This document shows positions 57,416 through 64,000 of a stretch of 64,000 nt of DNA, in pieces. Within the stretch, counting starts at the first letter, position 1. The number at the start of each line of letters is the position of its first letter. The position numbers and the translations under genes were made by a program. The DNA is taken from positions 431,126 through 495,125 of the forward strand of contig JAAHHJ010000001.1 in the NCBI GenBank assembly GCA_010692425.1. The letters are read 5' to 3'. The notes under the pieces were generated by a model that did not search any database, was not told the origin of the DNA, and saw only the letters and a program-made list of their open reading frames with translations. This DNA comes from Symploca sp. SIO3C6 (GTDB taxonomy: Bacteria; Cyanobacteriota; Cyanobacteriia; Cyanobacteriales; Coleofasciculaceae).

Positions 57416-57789
57416 TTTTTGGTGAGGAGCTAGGAGTCTCCCAGTCAGGAGAAGGACTTAGAATAATCTAGATAATTTAAAAGTGTAAAGATTTTGAAGT
57501 TCTAGATGCTATGTTCTTGCAAATGCGCAAGCATAAAAAGACCCAAAATACTTGTCTGGCATACCTTATACGTTAATTTAGCAAGCCTCAATTAAATGTA
57601 AAGGAATAATACAGTTGAAATAATTTATAAGGATTACATTAGGTTGTTTTCTCCTCTCTTCTTTCCGGTTTTTGTAAAAGTTTATAACCTCACCAGTAAA
57701 CAAAAATTTCACGTTTTGTGAAGTGTTTAATTAAGTTTGACAGGTCGTAGTAAAATTCTCGTAAATGAGTTTAATAACATCTTTATTTT

Positions 57790-59820
57790 ATGGAACGTTT
57801 ATCTCCGTTCCTACGCAGGCTACTTATAGTAGTTTTGGTAGGACTGTTTAGTTCTGTCAGCGTGTTTATCGAAGAAGCCTCCGCTGACGTCACGCTTCCT
57901 TCTCCTCCTCATCCTCCTGTATGTCCAAAAGAAAATACTGAGACTTTTGAAAATCCCCAATTTGCCTACGCAGATAAAGGTGGAATAACTTTAGATGCCA
58001 CTAAGAGCAGTTTCCAGCTTGGATCTCAAACTTTCGATGGCTACCTCTACGGGTCTACTTACTATGATGAGAATGGTAAGAAGCAATCATTGTATACAAG
58101 CTATACCCCACCCACTATACGGGTATCTTCTGGTAAATCCATTGACCTGACGCTTACAAATGACTTACCGATATCACCTAATCCACAGATACCATTACCA
58201 CCAACACAGCAAAATTTAGAGAAGCAATCTCAAGACACTAATCTTCATTATCATGGCTTCGGCGTCTCGCCTCTACTGGGTTCTGATGATGTTGTAATGC
58301 ATGTTCACTCTAACCAGACAGCAAATCAACAAGATAAAGGTGGTTATTATCCTGGAGATGCTCCTCCAAATCCCGAATATGAACCGATAACGGAATACCC
58401 TATGCATGTCGATATCCTAGAAAATCATTCTGGGCTATTCTGGTATCACCCCCACGTCCACACAGTTAGCGATACTCAAATTCGGGCTGGTATGTCGGGA
58501 GGAATTATTGTTGAAGGCTTTGATCGTTATTATCCCATTAGTAAAAATATTCCCCCTGATAATGGGAAGCCAATAACAGAACAAGTGATGCTTTTCAAGG
58601 ATTTTAATGATGTTCTTAAGTCTGATCCTAATAAGACATACAACTGCTTTACTCTCAATGGTCAAGTCAACCCAAAAATGACAATTAAACCTGGAGAGGT
58701 TCAATTCTGGCGCATCGGCAACATTGGCGCGGATACATACCTAAACCTACAGCTATTGGACTCTAAGGATAAACAAAAACAAGTACCTCTCTACATTTTG
58801 GCGCGTGATAGCAACAACATCACTACTCATCCAATCGAGACTACTGGGCCGATTCTGGTTCCACCTGCTAGCCGAGTTGAATTGCTAGTGGTTGGAGGAG
58901 ATACAGCCAACGAGACATACAATCTCGTCTCACAGCTTTTACCTGAATTTCCAACACAGCCAGTCTACCAATTAGCAACTGTTCAGGTAGAGGGGAATCC
59001 AGTAAAGTACAACACTAGAGGTAAAGCTTTAGACAAATTCATCACTGAGCAAACCCCTGCAAAAGATGATAAGACTCTGCCAATTCTTGAAGAGCTGGCA
59101 AAGATGCCTTACTGTAAGGGTTCTATCTACACAAAGGATTGTGTAATCGAGCCAAGTACAGATAAAAAGTCTGATTTATATCGTACATTCACCTTTGACT
59201 CAGCGATACTCAATGATCCAAAACAAACTGTTGTATCTAGGATTAACGCAAAGTTATACGATGAGAACCGAATTGATACAGTTGCCACGTTACACACAAA
59301 TGAAGAATGGACGCTGATCAATGCAGACGCGCCTGTGGGGACGAGCCAGCCGACACCTCACGCTTTCCACATTCACCAGCTTGATTTTATCGTCACTGAT
59401 GTCACCCTTCCTCCTGAATATTTGTTTCCTAAAAAGGCTAAAGACCAATATCCACCAGTTACAAACGACAAACCCTACGACAATAACGCAGCTACATGTA
59501 TTTACCAGAAAAAAAATGTCCTTCCCCTTCCGAACAAAAATGGTGACTACGAAGGATACGTCTGTAAGCTGACACAAAACGGGTATCGGGACACCATTAA
59601 CTTACCCCTAAATAGCATAACTAAAATCCGTATTCCCTTCTCAAACCCGTCAATTGCTGGTACATTTGTCTATCATTGCCATATTCTAATCGACGAAGAT
59701 ACAGGCATGATGCAGAATATTAAGGTGATAGATCCACTACCGGGAAAGCTGTTGAAAGCTGGCACCTCCACTCCTTCCATGAACTCAGTGAGCAGTAATC
59801 TACAAAGGATCGTCGATTAA
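57790..59820 (+). CDS. multicopper oxidase with altered type 1 copper site
   Basis: This 676-residue exported protein has an N-terminal signal (LLIVVLVGLFSSVSVFIEEA) and three cupredoxin domains. Copper motifs are LHYHGFG, WYHPHVHT, HAFHIHQLDF (His524, His527, His529) and YHCHILIDEDTGMM (His629, Cys630, His631, Met640). In ordinary multicopper oxidases the last motif is HCHxxxHxxxxM; here position 635 is Asp (codon GAC at 59692-59694) instead of the type 1 His. The trinuclear-site histidines look complete. Type 1 copper binding or redox potential would be affected. It is alone in its unit; the promoter must lie in the 390 bp upstream. Closest roles for the family are metal oxidation or phenol oxidation. 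Confidence 0.9.
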   Translation: MERLSPFLRRLLIVVLVGLFSSVSVFIEEASADVTLPSPPHPPVCPKENTETFENPQFAYADKGGITLDATKSSFQLGSQTFDGYLYGSTYYDENGKKQSLYTSYTPPTIRVSSGKSIDLTLTNDLPISPNPQIPLPPTQQNLEKQSQDTNLHYHGFGVSPLLGSDDVVMHVHSNQTANQQDKGGYYPGDAPPNPEYEPITEYPMHVDILENHSGLFWYHPHVHTVSDTQIRAGMSGGIIVEGFDRYYPISKNIPPDNGKPITEQVMLFKDFNDVLKSDPNKTYNCFTLNGQVNPKMTIKPGEVQFWRIGNIGADTYLNLQLLDSKDKQKQVPLYILARDSNNITTHPIETTGPILVPPASRVELLVVGGDTANETYNLVSQLLPEFPTQPVYQLATVQVEGNPVKYNTRGKALDKFITEQTPAKDDKTLPILEELAKMPYCKGSIYTKDCVIEPSTDKKSDLYRTFTFDSAILNDPKQTVVSRINAKLYDENRIDTVATLHTNEEWTLINADAPVGTSQPTPHAFHIHQLDFIVTDVTLPPEYLFPKKAKDQYPPVTNDKPYDNNAATCIYQKKNVLPLPNKNGDYEGYVCKLTQNGYRDTINLPLNSITKIRIPFSNPSIAGTFVYHCHILIDEDTGMMQNIKVIDPLPGKLLKAGTSTPSMNSVSSNLQRIVD

Positions 59821-59838
59821 AATCTTCACTGAGTAAGA

Positions 59839-59946
59839 TATAGCGTACGCGCAAGGCTCCAGGGCAGAAGGCTCCAAGGCAGAAGGGGTGAATTTGACAA
59901 AGTTTTAGCGACTTAGTTTGTCCTAACTTTAATACGTACTGCTATA
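59839..59946 (+). mobile_element. MITE-like element family A, copy 3
   Basis: This 108-bp copy starts 18 bp after the multicopper oxidase stop, in the same orientation as copy 1. It has TATAGCGTACGCGCAAGGCT at the left and ACTTTAATACGTACTGCTATA-type sequence at the right. A few substitutions separate it from the other copies. Confidence 0.8.
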
Positions 59947-59994
59947 CTACCCTTCCATACCCAAAGGGTTAGGAGAGGAGTATTTATAAAGTTA

Positions 59995-60023
59995 CCCTGC
60001 CAATTAACTGGCGGGGCTTTTTT
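59995..60023 (+). terminator. rho-independent terminator
   Basis: CCCTGCCA-attaac-TGGCGGGG followed by CTTTTTTG: an 8-bp GC-rich stem (one G-T pair) and a T6 run. It ends rightward transcription from the multicopper oxidase, beyond the MITE. The stem overlaps the last codons of the leftward 93-residue gene. Confidence 0.85.
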
Positions 60024-60285
60024 GTGAATTAATTACTATAGGGTTATTGTTAGCTAGCAAAGAACCATCGGGCATTAGTGCGATTGAAACCCTACCAATT
60101 TTTACCTCTTGGCTATATTTAGCTTCAGGCGCGATTGCATTTTTTAAAGGTACTGGCATTACACCATTAGGTGGAAATGCCCACCACTCTCCATTACGAC
60201 AAAAAAGATCAGTGTAGCCATTTTGCTGACACCATTGCTCACAAACCCCGCGAATAGCACTAGCCAAATCAGGATAATTAATCAT
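60004..60285 (-). CDS. hypothetical protein, 93 residues
   Basis: This soluble protein has the N-terminal block MINYPDLASAIRGVCEQWCQ QNGY, aromatic FCRNGEWWAFPPNGVMPVPL, and a C-terminal IALMPDGSLLANNNP. No domain is recognised, but the pattern (FCRNGEWWAFPP, PDGSL) is protein-like and the gene is convergent with the oxidase, with a terminator at its end. Function unknown. Confidence 0.6.
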   Translation of the reverse strand: MINYPDLASAIRGVCEQWCQQNGYTDLFCRNGEWWAFPPNGVMPVPLKNAIAPEAKYSQEVKIGRVSIALMPDGSLLANNNPIVINSQKSPAS

Positions 60286-60386
60286 ATTCAGTTAGTTAAA
60301 ACATTTTTCAGGTTTATTGAAACTATTATCAATTAAACTAATCTATATGGTTGTAGAATGTTGTTCTAGCTTAATAAAAAATTAAT

Positions 60387-61217
60387 ATGGCAATCGCTTC
60401 TTATACTAATCCGATCAGCTCAAAAAAGCGCAGAGAGTGGCTTTCTTGGTGTCGTCCAACATTTTCCCCAGAACAAGGCGTGCTATTAGTATTGTTCGGT
60501 TCTTTTTTGACTGGTGCTGCCTTAGCACAACAGTGGAATCAATCAACTAACTTAGCTTTAGCCTGTGCTTTCTTTGCTTTACAACTAGAACATCCTTATG
60601 TAGTGCAGTTAAAACAGAGAAAAAACTGGAAGCCGCGATTTCTCATCTGGGGAGGAATATATGGTGTGCTCGCTTTTACTATAGCTATATTTCTTTGGTT
60701 TAAGTCTCCAGTATTGTTGTGGATTTATGTTTTAGCGGTAATTGGTTTTATTTTGAACGGCGTAGCAGTAATTAAAAAAAAATATAAATCAATTGCTAAC
60801 GAAATCGGTATCTTTGCTACCATTTGCCTATCAGCCCCTTTAGCTTTTGGTGCAACTACGGGACGCATTTCTATTGAAGTAATGACATTGTGGATTTTAA
60901 ACACATTATTTTTTAGTAGTGCTATTTATACCATTAAGTTACGGAAGAAAAAAACTAGCTTATTAAAACCAGGGATAATTTATCATAGTCTAGCAGCTTT
61001 GATTGTGATTGGACTATACGCTTTAGACCTCCTTTCGTTAATTACAGCTTTGTCCTTTGCAGTAGCCATAATCAAGTTTGGAGTTATTATTTGCGTACTA
61101 GAATGGTATCGCCAAGCAAAATTTCAGTTTATCGCTATTTTTGAAACTCGATTTGCTTTGATATATGTAGCGATCGCCTGTATTAGTCTTCTTCCAGCTC
61201 ATTTGCCCCCTAGCTAG
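60387..61217 (+). CDS. YwiC-like family membrane protein
   Basis: This 276-residue protein has about eight membrane helices and the family's N-terminal mark (RPTFSPEQGVLLVLFGSFLT), corresponding to the PREHGAW region of YwiC-like proteins. In bacilli the family sits beside anaerobic nitrate genes, but its biochemical role is not known. A HIP1 octamer encodes the last helix. It is a single-gene unit with an A/T-rich upstream. Confidence 0.75.
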   Translation: MAIASYTNPISSKKRREWLSWCRPTFSPEQGVLLVLFGSFLTGAALAQQWNQSTNLALACAFFALQLEHPYVVQLKQRKNWKPRFLIWGGIYGVLAFTIAIFLWFKSPVLLWIYVLAVIGFILNGVAVIKKKYKSIANEIGIFATICLSAPLAFGATTGRISIEVMTLWILNTLFFSSAIYTIKLRKKKTSLLKPGIIYHSLAALIVIGLYALDLLSLITALSFAVAIIKFGVIICVLEWYRQAKFQFIAIFETRFALIYVAIACISLLPAHLPPS

Positions 61218-61313
61218 GGCTAATTAAGAGAATATCTGAAAAGTAAGTTTTAGGTACTAAAAAACAGTCTTTAGTACCTAAATCATTAGACCATAAACCC
61301 ATTATTTCTTGAC

Positions 61314-61598
61314 CTAATACAATTCGTCCTCCATTTCTGTGGCGATCGTACAGTCAGAGACAGGATAAGCCACACATAAAAGGGCATAACCTTCACTTAT
61401 TTGGTCATCATCCAAAAAAGATTGATCTGATTGATCTACTTTTCCCTCTATTACTTTCCCCGCACAAGCAGAACAAGCACCTGCACGGCAAGAAAAAGGT
61501 AAATCAAGTCCATGTTCCTCTGCAACATCCAAGATGTACTCACTACTGGGTACTTCAATAGTTTCATTGAGATTTTTGGCTTCATTGACAAAGGTAAT
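61314..61598 (-). CDS. plant-type [2Fe-2S] ferredoxin with a damaged start
   Basis: The frame reads [49 protein letters not shown] and [22 protein letters not shown], a complete PetF-like fold with the four cluster cysteines (C-x4-C-x2-C and the distal C). No normal start exists in frame: the ATG at 61611-61613 is followed at once by TAA in the same frame. A single-base change would restore MxxFKITFV. Either translation begins at a rare codon (ATT 61598 used here), or the gene is recently inactivated, or the base call is wrong. Next gene rightward on the strand is the Cys-rich membrane protein. Confidence 0.75.
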   Translation of the reverse strand: MTFVNEAKNLNETIEVPSSEYILDVAEEHGLDLPFSCRAGACSACAGKVIEGKVDQSDQSFLDDDQISEGYALLCVAYPVSDCTIATEMEDELY

Positions 61599-61709
61599 TT
61601 TAAAACTTTACATAACACTAATTCAAAACTATTTTCAATAAGTATTGAGGCATAGATTTGGCTATTGAGAACATAATTTAATTTTTATTTAAGTTTATAA
61701 AAAATCTAT

Positions 61710-61814
61710 TATAGCATTTCTCACAATTGTGATGTACACCTGAATTTTAAAACTCATCACTGTTGGCTAATAAGGAAAATTAACCTGTACATCATGAGTA
61801 TGAGAACCGCTTAA
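61710..61814 (-). mobile_element. MITE-like element family B, copy 2
   Basis: Reverse-complement relative of 38763-38881: TATAGCATTTCTCACAATTG at the left; GATGTACACC, AAAATTAACCTGTACAT and ATGAGTATGAGAACCGC at the right. The right-end TATA is degraded to TTAA, suggesting this copy is older. It lies between the ferredoxin and the Cys-rich protein genes. Confidence 0.7.
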
Positions 61815-61895
61815 GGAAATCCCTGGTTAATTTTGGTTACCAAGCGGTGAAATTCAGATTTTCCAGGCTATATAGCCTCCAGATTCACTCTGTAG

Positions 61896-61941
61896 ACTTA
61901 TTCAGCAAGCCCTACCTAAAGACTTATTCAGCAAACCCTAC
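61896..61941 (-). repeat. tandem pair of the IS-end-like 20-bp motif
   Basis: ACTTATTCAGCAAGCCCTAC and ACTTATTCAGCAAACCCTAC, six bases apart, are reverse complements of the motif at 57396-57415. Two ends so close together could mark a collapsed or excised insertion sequence. Confidence 0.6.
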
Positions 61942-61951
61942 TTATCTTGTT

Positions 61952-62266
61952 TTAGTGATTACAGCGCTCTCCAAGTCTATAATCATAGATTCTACAGCCG
62001 ACAATTGGTTCAAAATCTCGGCAATTAACCGCATTTTGAGTCAAAACCTGACAAGGATTAACCGCACACCTTAATTCGTGGTGATTTGTGAAATAAACGC
62101 AACGAGGACAAGGAGTAGAATGCCATTGTTGGTGTTTAGTTATTTCATCTCTAATCTTAATAATTGCTAATCTCAAAAACCACAATAGTAAAATAATAAA
62201 CATCAGTGGGCAAAGAGCAACTCCTAAGGTCAAAATAATCGAAGAGACAGAAAAAACACTGATCAT
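61952..62266 (-). CDS. small Cys-rich membrane protein
   Basis: This 104-residue protein has an N-terminal long hydrophobic segment (SIILTLGVALCPLMFIILLL) and a basic stretch. A Cys-rich C-terminal domain with CPRCVYF, ELRCAVNPC, NCRDFEP and GCRIYDY spacing could bind zinc or an iron-sulfur cluster. The pattern is seen in hypothetical cyanobacterial proteins. Its ATG overlaps the stop of the DoxX-like fragment (ATGA), indicating translational coupling with the original upstream gene. Confidence 0.6.
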   Translation of the reverse strand: MISVFSVSSIILTLGVALCPLMFIILLLWFLRLAIIKIRDEITKHQQWHSTPCPRCVYFTNHHELRCAVNPCQVLTQNAVNCRDFEPIVGCRIYDYRLGERCNH

Positions 62267-62498
62267 TTTTCGCTATTAGTTAACAACCGACTTAACCCAG
62301 TATCTACAGCAAATAAACCACTACCTTTGACTGCAAATAAGAAATAAATTAAAGCATAGAGAGAGGCAGTTTCTAAAGGTCTAATTTCTAAGCCATTGAC
62401 TTTAAGATGAAAATAAATAGCTACCAACATAGTTGCAAATAGGACGCTCGCGCTAAAACGAGTTAAAAAGCCTAAAGCTAATTGGGCGATGCGATCGC
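62263..62498 (-). pseudogene. DoxX-like membrane protein, C-terminal fragment
   Basis: The part of the frame from the HIP1 octamer to the stop encodes LALGFLTRFSASVLFATMLV and SLYALIYFLFAVKGSGLFAV, typical of the last helices of DoxX family proteins. The N-terminal helices are missing. Upstream the frame runs without interruption into an aldolase fragment, so the present 115-residue open frame (62263-62610) is a chimera of two unrelated genes. Confidence 0.6.
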
Positions 62499-62864
62499 GC
62501 AAACCATCTAAACCTTCTGTGACTTTTTCATCTTTGTGTCCAGCTAAATTTTTAGCTCCTGTATCTACCTTGATTCCAGGGATTATGTCAGCCTCTTGCA
62601 TCACTTTCACAAAAGATACGCCATCAGCTGTAGATTGACGAATAGTTTCGTCATATAAAATCGCCCCACTGATGTAGTCGCTGAGATTAGGAGCAGTTAA
62701 GATTAATTCGCGATAAGTACGGCGATTTTCGACTGTTGCTGCAATACTTGTTGCTCAAATCGTTTGTTACAAGTTCCGTTACTTTCATCCATTGCTAGAA
62801 TACCTTTTCCCACAGCTATCATCGATTTAGTTGTGCTTCTTAGCTCTGGGGCATACTTACTCAT
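62491..62864 (-). pseudogene. class I fructose-bisphosphate aldolase, N-terminal fragment
   Basis: The start MSKYAPELRSTTKSMIAVGK GILAMDESN is the N-terminus of class I aldolase (glycolysis/Calvin cycle). After KRFEQ a one-base loss near 62750 shifts the frame; then ENRRTYRELILTAPNLSDYI, SGAILYDETIRQSTADG and GIKVDTGAKNLAGHKDEKVT EGLDGLRDRIA follow in the aldolase order. The fragment stops at the HIP1 octamer 62491-62498, where DoxX sequence begins. About 200 residues including the Schiff-base Lys are missing. Not functional. Confidence 0.8.
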
Positions 62865-63145
62865 TATCGATATTTCCTTAAAACTTACTAAAAAAAATTA
62901 TATAACTATTGAGAAAATATTTCAACAAGTATAGAATACAATCAACTTACTTAAGGTGTTAACCTACATTATTCATGAGGATTGCAGAAAATCCCCAAAA
63001 GCCTCACCACGAAGTTCATCTAGCGATCTGGCTGACAAAAAGTCTGTTTTTGGAGATGTCCTCACAATCAGGATTGGGGCAATTGGTGAATAATGCAGGT
63101 TAAGCGTAATGGTGTCAAAGAGTTAGTTTTTAGGAGTTACATGCA

Positions 63146-63586
63146 GTGAATGCCTTTGAGCAAGTCAAAAGTTTAGCGATGATTACTAAGATCGAAGCCA
63201 TCGTATATTCGTTTAGATCGAAGTTTCCCGAATGCCTTGCCGATTTAGAACCTTGGGTAAAAAACTATGAAACTAAACTGTTTAGCGATCCTAACTCAAT
63301 TGATATTGGCTTTCATTTTCCCCATGCTAATTTTTCCTGTCGTTGTCGTAGCATCTTGATGCAAGTTAGAATTCAGCGAAACTCCGAACAACAAGACTAT
63401 AAAGCTTTGGGAATTCAACTTTCAGGTTATGAAGCTTATCAAGAGCAATGGCAATTTTCTACTATTGGATATTGGTAATTTTCAGGAGCATCTCAACCGA
63501 CATCAGAGACTCAAGAACTATTGAAACAAGTTTGTTGTCGAATTTTACGATTATTTGACAATTGTCAAAGTGATGATCGCCAATGA
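63146..63586 (+). pseudogene. unrecognised protein gene interrupted by an in-frame stop
   Basis: Codons 1-110 encode a soluble protein (MNAFEQVKSLAMITKIEAIV, VKNYETKLFSDPNSIDIGFH, SCRCRSILMQVRI) that stops at TAA 63476-63478. Directly after it, in the same frame, 35 further codons read FSGASQPTSETQELLKQVCC RILRLFDNCQSD, which looks like the natural continuation. No family is recognised. It may be a nonsense mutation or a genuine end; I favour the former because the extension is protein-like. Confidence 0.45.
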
Positions 63587-63604
63587 TGAATTCATTATTG
63601 GTAG

Positions 63605-63862
63605 TTGGCTTCACAGGAAACTGAAATCTCGGAACACACCTCTAACCGCAACGCCACTATTGAGGCGATCAAGGGTACGGGAATACTAACGTTAAGTGAC
63701 AAGACAATTCCATTAGAACCGGGCGTATTTGCCTTCATGTCAGCTAATGCACCCTATGCCCTGAAAGCGAAATCGAATCAGGCTTTTATCCTCACCTTAT
63801 CATCTAATTCCGGCGTGGAGACTCTCACTTTCAGTGATGAGAGGAAACGCCGCTCCAATTAA
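63605..63862 (+). pseudogene. cupin-domain protein, 5'-truncated
   Basis: The frame reads ASQETEISEHTSNRNATIEA, IKGTGILTLSDKTIPLEPG and VFAFMSANAPYALKAKSNQA. This is the second and third cupin strands of small one-domain cupins (homologues start about 35 residues earlier, with the metal-binding E-H in ISEHTSxR). A stop codon precedes the first codon (TTG 63605) and no good start exists. The C-terminal part seems intact. Probably dead. Confidence 0.6.
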
Positions 63863-64000
63863 CGTTTTAATGCAGGTTTTTAAACGGTGATAACCCAGGA
63901 ACCTGCAAACCTGTAATTTGTCCCTTCGACCACACTTAACAAGATGCCCTCTCTTAAAGCACAACTAACAAGGTTGTTTGTAGATAATCCAGGCTAGGGA

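Overview
The window comes from a cyanobacterium. It carries psaC (photosystem I), ndhD and ndhH (NDH-1), a plastoquinone/tocopherol methyltransferase, a DUF3747 protein, and roughly two dozen copies of the HIP1 octamer GCGATCGC. It also has heptanucleotide STRR tracts and Uma2-type genes. It looks like chromosome from a moderately low-GC, repeat-rich species; genus cannot be fixed from sequence reading alone. No rRNA, tRNA or CRISPR array was seen.

Layout. 0-5 kb: two HAD phosphatase-type genes, a frameshifted PD-(D/E)XK nuclease and a Uma2 nuclease. 5-13 kb: a molybdopterin oxidoreductase fused to a glutamine amidotransferase, a cobalamin riboswitch with no obvious target, a membrane protein, a quinone methyltransferase/FAD hydroxylase pair, and the deleted remains of metE and a DUF1636 gene. 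13-18 kb: secreted protein, MsrP-like reductase, glmS and psaC. 18-26 kb: subtilase, DUF3747 protein, Amt transporter, glycosyltransferase, response regulator and a 39-residue membrane protein. 26-35 kb: acetyltransferase, RND efflux cluster, and a duplicated-repeat lipoprotein next to a sulfatase-modifying-type fragment. 35-42 kb: ndhD, thrB, Na+/H+ antiporter and an AAA-like ATPase. 42-48 kb: AAA-CHASE2 sensor, an orphan gene and ndhH. 48-57 kb: broken tnpB, glgX, CDGSH protein, LysR regulator, acyl-CoA synthetase/GNAT protein and an XRE regulator. 57-64 kb: multicopper oxidase, YwiC-like protein, then a decay zone of damaged or chimeric genes (ferredoxin, DoxX, class I aldolase, cupin).

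The main theme beyond housekeeping is genome erosion and reshaping by short repeats. Two MITE-like families with TATAGC ends were found: three copies of about 108 bp and two of about 110-119 bp. A 125-bp dispersed repeat, several solitary IS200/IS605-type hairpins and STRR tracts are also present. Two gene-to-gene junctions (metE/DUF1636 and aldolase/DoxX) fall exactly on HIP1 octamers. Repeat-like DNA also lies in frame inside the molybdoenzyme, apparently joining it to the amidotransferase. The multicopper oxidase has Asp where a type 1 copper His is expected.

Functionally coherent groups are few: the methyltransferase plus UbiH-type hydroxylase (quinone biosynthesis), the adaptor plus RND pump (export), and the two divergently transcribed AAA-like NTPases (signalling). 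The rest are mostly single-gene units.
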